From NCBI GenBank assembly GCA_045640525.1, contig JAZUFE010000058.1, forward strand, positions 3,960-67,959: a stretch of DNA of 64,000 nucleotides, written 5' to 3'. Positions 36,358-46,098 of the stretch are shown in pieces (position 1 is the first letter of the stretch; each line of letters opens with the position of its first letter). The notes beneath the pieces were generated by a model, which was not told the DNA's origin, searched no databases, and was given only the letters and a program-made list of their open reading frames with translations. This DNA is from JAILLW01 sp045640525 (GTDB taxonomy: Bacteria; Bacillota; Clostridia; Lachnospirales; Lachnospiraceae). Both the position numbers and the translations under genes were made by a program.

Positions 36358-37443
36358 ATGAGTAAAATTATTTTGACCGGAGACAGACCGACCGGTCGCC
36401 TTCATGTCGGACATTATGTAGGTTCATTAAGAAGAAGAGTTGAATTGCAGAACTCCGGAGAATTTGACAAAGTTTTCATTATGATAGCCGATGCGCAGGC
36501 TCTTACGGACAATGCCGAAAATCCCGGCAAAGTCAGAGACAATATCATCGAAGTTGCCCTTGACTATCTTTCATGTGGAATTGACCCTCAAAAATCAACA
36601 ATAATGATTCAATCACATATCAGCGAATTGACGGAACTGGCATTCTACTATATGAATCTGGTTACGGTATCAAGACTTGAACGTAATCCTACAATCAAGT
36701 CCGAAATACAAATGCGTAATTTTCAAACTAGCATACCTGTAGGTTTCTACACCTATCCCATTTCTCAGGCGGCGGATATAACTGCTTTTAAGGCTACAAC
36801 TGTTCCCGCAGGTGAAGATCAAATGCCGATGGTCGAACAAACACAGGAAATCGTGCATAAGTTCAATTCTGTATACGGCGAAACTTTGGTTGAACCCAAG
36901 ATTCTTCTTCCCGATAATAAAGCCTGTCTCAGACTCCCCGGAACGGACGGAATGGCTAAAATGAGCAAATCCTTGGGTAACTGCATATACCTGTCCGACA
37001 CAGAAGAAGATATCAAGAAAAAAGTCATGTCGATGTATACCGACCCTACTCATCTTCAGGTTTCGGATCCCGGACACGTTGAAGGAAACCCTGTATTCAT
37101 TTACCTTGATGCTTTTTGCAAGGATGACATGTTTGCTGAATACTGCCCCGACTATACCTGCCTTCAGGAAATGAAAGATCACTATACTCGTGGCGGATTG
37201 GGTGATGTTAAGGTTAAAAAATTCCTTAATAACGTACTTCAGGAAACATTGGCTCCTATTCGTGCTTCACGCTCCGAATGGGAAAAGGATATTCCGGCAA
37301 TTTATGAAATACTTCACAAGGGTTCGATAGCAGCCAAGGAAGTTGCCGCCAACACACTCTCGGAAGTTAAAAATGCAATGAAAATTAATTACTTCGATGA
37401 CAAAGAGCTGATTAATGCCCAATCATTGAAGTACGCAAAATAA
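36358..37443 (+). CDS. trpS: Tryptophan-tRNA ligase
   Basis: TrpS charges tRNA-Trp. The 361 residues carry the HIGH-type motif GRLHVGHYVGSL near the N-terminus and the KMSKS motif as MAKMSKSLGN near residue 200; GEDQMPMVEQTQEI binds the adenylate. A good AGGAG precedes the ATG. It follows the methyltransferase by 21 nt. Confidence 0.96.
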   Translation: MSKIILTGDRPTGRLHVGHYVGSLRRRVELQNSGEFDKVFIMIADAQALTDNAENPGKVRDNIIEVALDYLSCGIDPQKSTIMIQSHISELTELAFYYMNLVTVSRLERNPTIKSEIQMRNFQTSIPVGFYTYPISQAADITAFKATTVPAGEDQMPMVEQTQEIVHKFNSVYGETLVEPKILLPDNKACLRLPGTDGMAKMSKSLGNCIYLSDTEEDIKKKVMSMYTDPTHLQVSDPGHVEGNPVFIYLDAFCKDDMFAEYCPDYTCLQEMKDHYTRGGLGDVKVKKFLNNVLQETLAPIRASRSEWEKDIPAIYEILHKGSIAAKEVAANTLSEVKNAMKINYFDDKELINAQSLKYAK

Positions 37444-37518
37444 ATTCGTGTTTTAATTTTTGCAACGATTTTTAGGGATGTATCGTTATAAATATCATAC
37501 GTTTTGGAGGTTTTCTTT

Positions 37519-37989
37519 TTGAAGGCATTTAATGTTGAAAGCACCAAAAACTTCATGAAAGAGTTATTGGTCGGTTCCAGATTTGACGAGTTTTTGCTTG
37601 AAGAAGCTACCATCAAAACCTATAACACATTTTCAATAGACGGAAGAATAATCCCTGAATTCTTCGATGATTATGAATTCGGCTATGAATTCTCTCTATG
37701 GAAAAATATGAAAGGAATCTGTTTTGACCTCATTAAAGGAAAACAGATTCCTGTTTCATTTCACTTTATTCTTCAATCAACACCGGAACTCGTTGAGCAG
37801 ATTCTCAAATCCGGAGATTCATCAACTTCTCCCGAGTCAATCAAGAGTTTTACGTTAAATATCAAGTTCGTCAGTGGTGAGATAACACTCGTTACCGCTA
37901 CTTCGTTCAACACTTTCGTGATGGACAAAACACCCGATATACTTTGGGATAAATATATCGAAAGCTTCCTTAATGACCTGCTTTTATAG
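37519..37989 (+). CDS. DUF5721-like hypothetical protein
   Basis: 156 residues, not assigned to a known function; it resembles a Lachnospiraceae-specific family. Features: FNVESTKNFMKELLVGSRFDEFLLEEATIKTYNTFSIDG at the start and a beta-rich C-terminal half ending FLNDLLL. The start is TTG with GGAGG 8 nt upstream; a TTG five codons earlier would overlap the ribosome site. Its stop overlaps that of the convergent histidine kinase by 6 bp. Confidence 0.65.
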   Translation: MKAFNVESTKNFMKELLVGSRFDEFLLEEATIKTYNTFSIDGRIIPEFFDDYEFGYEFSLWKNMKGICFDLIKGKQIPVSFHFILQSTPELVEQILKSGDSSTSPESIKSFTLNIKFVSGEITLVTATSFNTFVMDKTPDILWDKYIESFLNDLLL

Positions 37990-40821
37990 TATTTGGGTCA
38001 TAAACTGTGTCTTCTCCTTTATCTCATCAAGTTCAACATCCCTAACCATGATATCCAAGTCATCTATCATTTCTTTGACATCTTCGGTAGGCATCTTATA
38101 TTTTTTTAAGTTGTCCATGCATTCATCAATGGCATCCATATCGAAATCTTCTGCTGCCTGATGCATTTTCTGCAATTCGTTCTTAATTGTTGCAACCGGC
38201 ACTTCTTCCTTATCTCCCGAATTGCCCGCACCTGCATCAAAGTATCCTAAAGTTTCTTTATAGGAACGATACATTTCCATCAAAACAGGTGTTTTGGAAT
38301 TAATAGCCTCCATATCCTGTGCATTACCGGCCATTTCCATTTCGTATGCCAATTCAGATAATTTGGTTGCACCTATCATCCTCGCTGTACTCTTTAATGC
38401 ATGAACTTCGACCGTATAGGTTTTGATGTCATTCTGAGACAGTAATTCCTCGATCTTGGCCGCCTTTGTATCAATCAATTTGTAGAAATCCTCCAAAACC
38501 GACTCATACAGTTCCTCGGTGCCGCAATACTGAATTCCTATGCTACGATCCAATTCTCCACCCATATCTTTATCCTCCTCATTATTATTTTCTTTATTCG
38601 TATCGCTTTGGCTTTTCGCCTCAACGTTTACTTCTTCCGTTGTACCATTCTCAATTATCAGTTCTTTAGGAAGCCATTTTCGCATCACATCCCCTATATC
38701 TTTAACAGATATGGGTTTAGCCACAAAATCGTTCATTCCTGCATTTAAGAACAAATCCTTGGCTCCGTTAATCGCATTCGCAGTCAGTGCCACTATCGGA
38801 ATTCTCTTGAAGTATTCACCGTCAAATTCACGTATTCGCTGTGTAGCCTCAATTCCATCCATCACAGGCATCATATGGTCCATCAGAACCAAATCATAAT
38901 GATTCTCGGATATTCGCTTCAACGCAACAAGTCCGTTATCAGCAACATCCACCTGCATTTTGAACGGTGCAAGCAAGCCTACTGCAACCTTAACATTGAT
39001 CTCATTATCATCAACCAAAAGAATGCGTGCATCGGGAGCAGCAAAGCTTAACAGATTTTCACTTCTTTGAGTATACTGATAACTGCTTGCAAGAGTCGCA
39101 TCAACTATCTTCTGCGATACAATAATGTCAAATTCCGAGCCTTTTCCATATTCAGACTTAACCGATATGTTTCCGCCCATCATCTCAATAAGCTGTTTGG
39201 TTATTGTAAGTCCGAGTCCGGTTCCTTCTTTGGCATGATTACGCTTGGCATCAAGCTGACCAAATGATTCAAACAGTTTCGCCATCTCTTCTTCCCTGAT
39301 TCCGGTTCCCGTATCAATTACCGAAATCTTGAGAGTAACCGTATCGTAGCGCTTATCAACAATATCCACACACAATTTGACATATCCGACATCCGTAAAT
39401 TTGATGGCGTTATTCACCAAATTCACTATACACTGACGTATTCTTACCGAATCGCCGAACAGTTTGGCCGGCAGTTTCTCATCTATCTCATAAATCAGTC
39501 GAAGCGGCTTATCCCCGATTCGAGTTCTAAACAGCAATTTCATATCTTCAAGCATCGGAAGCGATTCGTACTCATCTTCAACAATACTCATTTTCCCGGA
39601 TTCAATTTTGGAGAAATCCAAAATATCATTAATGATATCAAGCAACGCCATACCCGATGTTCTGATGTTCTGAAGATAAGTCCCCTTCTGTTCATCCGCT
39701 TCCATCTGCAGAAGAATATCCGTCATTCCGACAATTCCGGTCATCGGAGTCCGTATCTCATGCGACATACTTGAAAGGAAATTCGACTTGGCTGAATTGG
39801 CCTCATCCGCCCTATCACGCTCTGCTTCGATCTGTTTGGTATAATTCTCCGTTTCGGTAATATCATCCATCAAATACAGCTTACCGCGATATATATTACC
39901 TTGAAAGAGTTCCTCATAGGACAAAGCATATACTCTGTCATGAACCACCAACTTTTCTTTATTCTTGGCCCTTGTGTCAAGATCGGTGAATAGTCCTGAT
40001 TCACCTGCAGGCGAATACAACTTAATGCCCGGAAGAAGCTCTTTGGCCGTTTCATTAACATATGATACGGTATTATATGCATCAATAACCAAAATGCCAT
40101 CTTTCAGATTATCAACCAAATTATCCTTAACCATATCTTCGGTAGCAATAAGGTTATACTTGAACATAGCAATTATCATGAATATCGAACTTAATACAAT
40201 GCCTATATTCGTAGTATCAAAGCCCTGCGTTATACCTGTAAGGAATATTCCCATTCCGATAACCGAAAGCAAGGGAGCCGCAATCAGGAAGAATAACTGC
40301 TTCTTTTCTTCCGGCGAGCGCATCTTGGGAAGATTTTTGATTATTATTGCGACACTTACTATTGCATATACAAGCGGAATTGACTGATATATATAGTAAA
40401 CCGCCCCGTGCCCGTATACATTATGCGGGAATAATCCGGTTGTTACGAAATCAACCGAAGAATAGTACAGATGGTGCAATTTATTGGTGCATACTATGAA
40501 CCATGTCAAGGAGTGAACAATTATTATCAATGTCGGCAGGAATTTAGGAACTTTGCAGTGACAGAATCTCAGCACAAACAAAAGTAATGCCGCCGGAATA
40601 AAACATTTACCCAAATATAGCATCTGAGTTGCCGTATAAGCCGCTTCGGAAGATGTGGCTGTCATTTCCATCAAATATCCCGCATTGTTAACAAGGCAGC
40701 TTATCAGATAGAAAAAGATATATGCATGCATTTTAGTTTTGATTTTGGAAAATACATATATCGTTTCCAAAAGCAGTAAAACTACAGATATTTCCAAAAC
40801 CGATCGCAAAAAGACATACAT
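37984..40821 (-). CDS. Hybrid histidine kinase with 7TM sensor, REC and HPt domains
   Basis: A 945-residue phosphorelay protein. Order: seven-helix sensor (about 1-222), PAS-like domain (about 235-325), HisKA with His 354 in SHEIRTP, ATPase (about 455-572; N-box NNAIKF, DTGTG, GTGLGLTI), receiver with Asp 648 in LMDHMMPVMDG, an acidic linker, and an HPt domain with His 807 in HALKS. All phosphorelay residues look intact. No response regulator is adjacent, so the final target lies elsewhere. Confidence 0.93.
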   Translation of the reverse strand: MYVFLRSVLEISVVLLLLETIYVFSKIKTKMHAYIFFYLISCLVNNAGYLMEMTATSSEAAYTATQMLYLGKCFIPAALLLFVLRFCHCKVPKFLPTLIIIVHSLTWFIVCTNKLHHLYYSSVDFVTTGLFPHNVYGHGAVYYIYQSIPLVYAIVSVAIIIKNLPKMRSPEEKKQLFFLIAAPLLSVIGMGIFLTGITQGFDTTNIGIVLSSIFMIIAMFKYNLIATEDMVKDNLVDNLKDGILVIDAYNTVSYVNETAKELLPGIKLYSPAGESGLFTDLDTRAKNKEKLVVHDRVYALSYEELFQGNIYRGKLYLMDDITETENYTKQIEAERDRADEANSAKSNFLSSMSHEIRTPMTGIVGMTDILLQMEADEQKGTYLQNIRTSGMALLDIINDILDFSKIESGKMSIVEDEYESLPMLEDMKLLFRTRIGDKPLRLIYEIDEKLPAKLFGDSVRIRQCIVNLVNNAIKFTDVGYVKLCVDIVDKRYDTVTLKISVIDTGTGIREEEMAKLFESFGQLDAKRNHAKEGTGLGLTITKQLIEMMGGNISVKSEYGKGSEFDIIVSQKIVDATLASSYQYTQRSENLLSFAAPDARILLVDDNEINVKVAVGLLAPFKMQVDVADNGLVALKRISENHYDLVLMDHMMPVMDGIEATQRIREFDGEYFKRIPIVALTANAINGAKDLFLNAGMNDFVAKPISVKDIGDVMRKWLPKELIIENGTTEEVNVEAKSQSDTNKENNNEEDKDMGGELDRSIGIQYCGTEELYESVLEDFYKLIDTKAAKIEELLSQNDIKTYTVEVHALKSTARMIGATKLSELAYEMEMAGNAQDMEAINSKTPVLMEMYRSYKETLGYFDAGAGNSGDKEEVPVATIKNELQKMHQAAEDFDMDAIDECMDNLKKYKMPTEDVKEMIDDLDIMVRDVELDEIKEKTQFMTQIL

Positions 40822-40930
40822 GTTCGTTCCCCCATGTTACATGCAACTATATGGTATAATTGTACCACAAAAGAAGATTTTTAGCCATTTTATCTTAATA
40901 TTTGAGCAATTCGGCATAACTCGGTTTTTC

Positions 40931-40959
40931 TTGAAAAATGCGCGCTTTTGGTGGATAAT
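40931..40959 (+). promoter_or_regulatory. Promoter of the DUF975/CmpB-phosphatase pair
   Basis: TTGAAA (40931-40936) and GATAAT (40954-40959) have a 17-bp spacer. Confidence 0.6.
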
Positions 40960-40976
40960 AACTGAGGTGATTTACC

Positions 40977-42815
40977 ATGGAGGAGACAATGTACAGTAGA
41001 AAAGAACTCAAACGTAAGGCCAAAGCCGCATTAAAAAAGCACTTTTGGTTGTATGTATGCCTGTGTATCTTTGCCAGCATTATCGGTACCGATTACAGTT
41101 CTTCTTTATTATTTATAAGATATGATTCAAGCGCTATTGAAGATTCGACGGTAAACCATTACTCAGAACTAATTACGGATTTAGTCAATGGTGACATAGC
41201 TGCCGGTCAAAAATTGGCAGATACGCGATTACAGAATTCTTTGAATTCGCCGCTCAAAATAGGTAATATCGAACTTGGCCATACCAAAGGTGTTTTTTCA
41301 ATTTTGGCCAATAATCTGTTTACCGGTTCATTCATAATTGCTCTTTTTAATACTATAATATCAATAACCAAATCGACCTCTGCAGCCGGAATTCTATTGA
41401 TAGTAATTTTGGCCATATTGGTTATGGGAGCCATAATTTTCATAAGCGAAACCTACAAAGTAATGTATGCCCGCATTTTTTTGGAGGGACACACCTATGA
41501 TAAAGTCAGTCCTTCCAGCATATTTTTCCTGTTCCACGTCAAGAAGTGGATAAGCGTATCCTTGGCTCTTTTTAGAAAATACCTGTATATGCTTTTATGG
41601 TTTCCTACCGTTGTAGGATTCTTTATCAAAAAATACTCTTACTATCTGGTCTCTTACATTTTGGCCGAGAATCCCACGCTTTCCGGTAAGGATGCAATTC
41701 AACTGTCGCGAAAGATGATGTACGGTCACAAGTGGGAGTGCTTCAAACTCGAATTTTCATTTATCGGTTGGGATATATTCGGTTTGCTCACAATGGGACT
41801 TGGAAGTGCACTGTTTGTCAATCCGTACAAAGAATCCGTTATGGTTGAATACTATTCATATCTTCGACTGTTGGCACTTGAAAACAATATCGAGGGTGCA
41901 CAACTACTAAATGATGTGTATTTATTCGAAAAACCTACCAAAGACGCTCTTCGTATGGCCTACCCGGATATAACGGCACTGATGGAAGAACCTATCCTGA
42001 ATTACACTACCGGTAACAGTACTTTGGATTTCATAGCTTCGACTTTCGGAGTTGTTCTTTCATATAACCAAAATGAACGTCAATACAGGGAAGACATGGT
42101 TAAGAAAACCAAGATTATCAATTCAAAACACACTATCGAAGGAAAATCATACCCCAACAGATTGTGCCCTATTCCCGAAAAAGAAAGAGAAATGCGCCTT
42201 GAGCATGCACTATACTTAAGGCATTATTCCGTTTGCTCACTGATTCTTATGTTCTTTATCTTTGCCTTCGTAGGATGGCTTTGGGAAGTAAGCATACATT
42301 TGGTCGAAGATCATGTTTTTGTCAATCGCGGCGTGTTACACGGCCCCTGGCTCCCCATATACGGAGCCGGCGGAACAATGATTTTGATTATTCTGAACAA
42401 GTTCAGACGACAGCCTGCCATGGAATTCATCTCAACCGTGTGTCTGTGCGGAGTCGTAGAATATGTCACGTCCTGGTATCTGCAGTTCATTCATGGTGGC
42501 GAAAAATGGTGGGATTATTCCGGCTACTTTATCAATATTAACGGCAGAATCTGTGCCGAAGGTCTTTTGGTTTTCGGTTTGGGCGGAATTGCCGCAGTAT
42601 ACTTCATCGCGCCGTCCCTGGACAACTTCCTTGCACGATTGAGTCTAAAGAAGGCTGTTATTATTTCAATCCTGCTTGCATGCATATTTACAGCCGATAT
42701 ACTTTATTCGCATCAGCACCCAAATACCGGAAAGGGAATAACCGACTATGCTCTTTGTGATACTTTCACCGATTTACCTTGCGGTGAACATATTCTTCAT
42801 ACACGAAATATTTAA
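40977..42815 (+). CDS. DUF975 plus CmpB-like membrane protein
   Basis: The 612 residues fuse an N-terminal DUF975 region (about 1-300, several membrane segments; SRKELKRKAKAAL start) with a C-terminal CmpB-type domain (about 405-580; FAFVGWLWEVSIHLV, NRGVLHGPWLPIYGAGG, EYVTSWYLQFIHGGEKWWDYSGY). This C-terminal family is often labelled putative ABC permease, but the role is unproven. Two ATGs (40977 and 40989) each have a plausible ribosome site: AGGTGA for the first, GGAGG for the second. Confidence 0.78.
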   Translation: MEETMYSRKELKRKAKAALKKHFWLYVCLCIFASIIGTDYSSSLLFIRYDSSAIEDSTVNHYSELITDLVNGDIAAGQKLADTRLQNSLNSPLKIGNIELGHTKGVFSILANNLFTGSFIIALFNTIISITKSTSAAGILLIVILAILVMGAIIFISETYKVMYARIFLEGHTYDKVSPSSIFFLFHVKKWISVSLALFRKYLYMLLWFPTVVGFFIKKYSYYLVSYILAENPTLSGKDAIQLSRKMMYGHKWECFKLEFSFIGWDIFGLLTMGLGSALFVNPYKESVMVEYYSYLRLLALENNIEGAQLLNDVYLFEKPTKDALRMAYPDITALMEEPILNYTTGNSTLDFIASTFGVVLSYNQNERQYREDMVKKTKIINSKHTIEGKSYPNRLCPIPEKEREMRLEHALYLRHYSVCSLILMFFIFAFVGWLWEVSIHLVEDHVFVNRGVLHGPWLPIYGAGGTMILIILNKFRRQPAMEFISTVCLCGVVEYVTSWYLQFIHGGEKWWDYSGYFININGRICAEGLLVFGLGGIAAVYFIAPSLDNFLARLSLKKAVIISILLACIFTADILYSHQHPNTGKGITDYALCDTFTDLPCGEHILHTRNI

Positions 42816-44016
42816 ATGGCTGAATTCTTTATGTAACATAACCAATGCCAACAAAACCGTTTTCAGGATTATTAAAATTACTCTTGGAATACTGTGCGGT
42901 TTTGCAACAATTGCCATTTTTATAGCTTTTCTGATTCCTGCCGGACTTTCCATGGACGAATATCCTACAATGTATAAACTGCGCCGCGTTCTTAAGACCA
43001 TTGCAAATTACCATTTGGGCGTATTCATATACGAAGGAATAGCTTTTCTTGTAATTTTGGTATGCAGACTGTTGGAGCGCATTCACTGGATTAGGCAGGG
43101 CTTATCTAAAGAAGAACGTCAAAGCCGCCTATACAACAAAAGGCGATGCATTATCGGATTGCTGAATTTCGGATTCATCATTTTCGTAACAATATACGGA
43201 ACGCACGTGGCACAGGATATCCGGATTACCCCCTACGAAATCAGTATAGACAAATCCGTCCCCGATATGAACAGTATGAATATTGTTTTGGTATCCGACC
43301 TGCACATGGGGTACAATATCGGCATTGACCAAATAAGTCAAATGGTTGCAAAAATCAATTCGCAAAATCCTGATTTGGTAGTTATCGCCGGTGACATTTT
43401 CGATAATGAGTACGAAGCCTTGGAAGATCCCGCAGCATTAAGCCGTCTTATATCCGAAATCAACTCGAAATACGGCGTTTACGGGGTTTGGGGAAATCAC
43501 GATGTTGAAGAGCGAATACTCGGGGGCTTCACATTTTCAAACGACTCGGAAGTCAAAAAGTATTCCGATGAAATGATGAAATTCATAGAAAATTCCGGCA
43601 TAACAATGCTATGCGAAGAATCAGTTATGATAAATGACGAAATATACCTATATGGTCGTCCCGACTACTCACGTCCGGGCAACAAAACTAACAGCAGATT
43701 ATCCGCTGAAGATATTGTTAAAGATATGGATAGTTCCAAGCCTATCATCGTAATTGATCATCAGCCCAGAGAATACGATAAATTAGCTAAGGCCGGCGTT
43801 GATCTTGATCTTGGCGGTCACACACATGACGGACAATTCTTTCCCATGACACTGACTTCGCGCTACTTCACCTGGGAAAATTCTGCCGGTTATATCAAAA
43901 AAGGTGACATGCATTGCATAGTCACCTCAGGCGTCGGACTGTTTGGTCCAAATATAAGATTGGGATCCATTGCGGAAATCGCATCAATCAAAGTCAATTT
44001 TTCGCAAGGTCAATAA
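42748..44016 (+). CDS. Membrane-bound YkuE-like metallophosphoesterase
   Basis: 422 residues. About four membrane segments (2-22, 43-65, 90-110, 133-152) precede a calcineurin-like phosphoesterase domain with all metal motifs: SDLHMGY (from about 183), GDIFDN, GNHD, DHQP and GGHTHDGQ. The substrate is probably a lipid or cell-wall phosphate at the membrane, which is inference. The start overlaps the DUF975/CmpB gene by 68 bp; a GTG 9 bases later is an alternative. The end overlaps the convergent gene at 43994 by 23 bp. Confidence 0.85.
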   Translation: MLFVILSPIYLAVNIFFIHEIFKWLNSLCNITNANKTVFRIIKITLGILCGFATIAIFIAFLIPAGLSMDEYPTMYKLRRVLKTIANYHLGVFIYEGIAFLVILVCRLLERIHWIRQGLSKEERQSRLYNKRRCIIGLLNFGFIIFVTIYGTHVAQDIRITPYEISIDKSVPDMNSMNIVLVSDLHMGYNIGIDQISQMVAKINSQNPDLVVIAGDIFDNEYEALEDPAALSRLISEINSKYGVYGVWGNHDVEERILGGFTFSNDSEVKKYSDEMMKFIENSGITMLCEESVMINDEIYLYGRPDYSRPGNKTNSRLSAEDIVKDMDSSKPIIVIDHQPREYDKLAKAGVDLDLGGHTHDGQFFPMTLTSRYFTWENSAGYIKKGDMHCIVTSGVGLFGPNIRLGSIAEIASIKVNFSQGQ

Positions 44017-44578
44017 TTATATCTTTACACTTCATTAATCCCAATCGTGAAGTATTCAAGCAAATATCGTAATTAGCTGCAGCACCGAACTCGGTATTGG
44101 TATAGTAAGAACAATATTTACGACGTTTCTTATCGATTGCTATCATTTGATCGGCCATCTTCTTCGCTGTCGAATCGGGGTATATCTTCAGCAGTCTCTC
44201 GAGTTTCCAGTTACTGTCCGCGCAAAAGAAAACATGTAGCGTATTGTCAAAATGCTTCAAAATACTGTTGGCATTTCTGCCTACAATAACGCAATTTCCC
44301 TTTTCTCCTATTTTTTTAATAACCTGGCTTTGAGCTTCGAATACCTTCTCATCGATCGGACGCGAATAAAAATCAAACAGGCTCTGTGCAAAGCCTAAAT
44401 TGGAACCCGATTTCTCGTCCCAACGAAGGATTCTCTCAACATCAATATTTGATTCTCTGGCAGCATTCAAAATTATTGTCTTGTCGCAATACTCATATCC
44501 AAGCTCGGCTGCAACAAGTTTGCCAACTTCTCCCGCGCCGGAACCAAATTCTCTTGAAATAGTAATTATTTTTTTCAT
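43994..44578 (-). CDS. Cytidylate kinase-like protein
   Basis: 194 residues of the cytidylate kinase-like family: ITISREFGSGAGEVGKLVAAELGYEYCD (a P-loop variant), CVIVGRNANSIL and a C-terminal KKRRKYCSYYTNTEFGAA. Such proteins are distinct from Cmk, and their substrate is uncertain. The AGGGGG lies 5 nt before the ATG. It is the last gene behind the amino-acid ABC transporter genes (24-nt gap), so it is probably cotranscribed. Confidence 0.8.
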   Translation of the reverse strand: MKKIITISREFGSGAGEVGKLVAAELGYEYCDKTIILNAARESNIDVERILRWDEKSGSNLGFAQSLFDFYSRPIDEKVFEAQSQVIKKIGEKGNCVIVGRNANSILKHFDNTLHVFFCADSNWKLERLLKIYPDSTAKKMADQMIAIDKKRRKYCSYYTNTEFGAAANYDICLNTSRLGLMKCKDIIIDLAKN

Positions 44579-44602
44579 AGCTGCCCCCTATAGCCAAGTA
44601 AT

Positions 44603-45340
44603 CTACAAAACCTTATTTAAGAAATCTATAGTTCTTTCTTCCTTGGGATGCGAAAGAACTTCCTCTGGAGTACCCTGCTCCACGATATAACCGCCATCCA
44701 TAAATACAATTCTGTCAGCCACTTCTCTGGCGAAACCGATTTCATGTGTAACCACAATCATAGTCATACCTTCATGTGCAAGTTCTTTCATAACCGTAAG
44801 AACCTCACCCACCATTTCGGGGTCAAGAGCCGAAGTAGGTTCGTCAAACAGTATTAAATCCGGATTCATCGCCAAGGCCCTGGCAATTGCCACACGCTGT
44901 TTCTGACCTCCCGACAACTGTGAAGGATAGGCCTCGCATTTATCCTGTAAACCAACTCGCTTCAAAAGTTCCATCGCTTTGAGATTGGCCTCTTCTTTAG
45001 TCATCAGCTTAAGTTCAACAGGAGCCATTGTAATATTCTGTATCACATTTTTATTATTAAAAAGATTGAAATGCTGGAAAACCATTCCTATGTTTTCCCT
45101 GACTTTGTTAATATCGGTAGATTTATCGGTAATATCGTTTCCGTCTACAATAATAGTACCCTCCGTTGCTATTTCAAGCTTATTCAAGCAACGAAGAAAC
45201 GTAGATTTGCCCGAACCTGAAGGTCCCAGCATAACAACAACTTCACCTTTTTTCACGTCAAGACTTAAGTCTTTTAATACTTCCAGTTTACCGAAGCTCT
45301 TTTTTAGATTTTCTACATGAACAATAATATTATCTTCCAA
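44603..45340 (-). CDS. Amino-acid ABC transporter ATP-binding protein
   Basis: 245 residues of the polar amino-acid ABC ATPase family (GlnQ/ArtP type): Walker A MLGPSGSGKSTFLR, Q-loop VFQHFNLF, signature LSGGQKQRVAIARAL, Walker B LILFDEPTSALDPE, and switch His in VVTHE. It overlaps the permease gene by 11 bp. The amino acid carried cannot be told. Confidence 0.93.
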   Translation of the reverse strand: MEDNIIVHVENLKKSFGKLEVLKDLSLDVKKGEVVVMLGPSGSGKSTFLRCLNKLEIATEGTIIVDGNDITDKSTDINKVRENIGMVFQHFNLFNNKNVIQNITMAPVELKLMTKEEANLKAMELLKRVGLQDKCEAYPSQLSGGQKQRVAIARALAMNPDLILFDEPTSALDPEMVGEVLTVMKELAHEGMTMIVVTHEIGFAREVADRIVFMDGGYIVEQGTPEEVLSHPKEERTIDFLNKVL

Positions 45341-45995
45341 CTTTAAGTCTCCTCTCGATGTGTTTAGCTACTTTACTTAAGGTTATGATTACTATCATAT
45401 ACATAAGTCCTACAACAGCCCATGTCTCAAGAATCTTGAAGTTGATAGCAGCTATATTTTTACCCTGATTGGTTAATTCCGGGAATCCTATTACCGAAAG
45501 GATTGACGTATCTTTCAAGGTGATAATGAATTGATTAATAATAGAAGGGATCATCGTCTTAATTGCCTGCGGAAGTACAACAAGTCTCATACTCTTACCA
45601 TACGTAAGTCCCAAGGAGCGGGAAGCTTCCATCTGGCCCTTATCCACAGATTCGATACCTGCACGTATTATCTCCGCCATATAGGCACCACAGTTCATTG
45701 AAAGTGCAATTATACCTGCCCACAATGCCGACAGTCTGATAGGAACACCTATCGCCTGCATTCCTGCCGGAATGCCAAAATATATAAAGTAGGCCAAAAC
45801 AATAAGCGGAACACCTCGTATGGCATCTACATAAACAGTTCCCAAAATATTAAGGGCTCTGTTTCTTGCCACATTGCACAGTGCAAACAAAAGACCGATT
45901 ACCATTGCAAAAATTAAAGACAGGAAACACAATTCAATCGTTTTTCCCATTGATTTGAGCAATAGTGTTCCATAAGTTTCAATAATAAAAAGCAT
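45330..45995 (-). CDS. Amino-acid ABC transporter permease
   Basis: 221 residues with about five membrane segments and the EAA-type loop MEASRSLGLTYGKSMRLVVLPQAIK, plus the N-terminal GTLLLKSMGKTIELCFLSL typical of His/Glu/Gln permeases. It lies between an upstream hairpin terminator and the ATPase gene. Confidence 0.92.
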   Translation of the reverse strand: MLFIIETYGTLLLKSMGKTIELCFLSLIFAMVIGLLFALCNVARNRALNILGTVYVDAIRGVPLIVLAYFIYFGIPAGMQAIGVPIRLSALWAGIIALSMNCGAYMAEIIRAGIESVDKGQMEASRSLGLTYGKSMRLVVLPQAIKTMIPSIINQFIITLKDTSILSVIGFPELTNQGKNIAAINFKILETWAVVGLMYMIVIITLSKVAKHIERRLKVGR

Positions 45996-46050
45996 ATATT
46001 TCTCCCTTCAAACAGCATTACTATTTTATCAAGAAAACGTATGCTTTGCA

Positions 46051-46084
46051 AATAAAAAAGCCTCGGATGCAATGCACCCGAGGC
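46051..46084 (-). terminator. Hairpin between binding-protein and permease genes
   Basis: GCCTCGG (46060-46066) pairs with CCGAGGC (46078-46084), followed by TTTTTTATTT on the minus strand. It sits inside the operon, and would make the binding protein more abundant than permease and ATPase by partial termination. Confidence 0.85.
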
Positions 46085-46098
46085 CGATTAAAATACTA

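Noticed and set aside
46051..46084. Hairpin as the end of the ABC transporter operon
   Set aside because: Permease and ATPase genes continue on the same strand just downstream with no clear promoter; partial termination is more likely.
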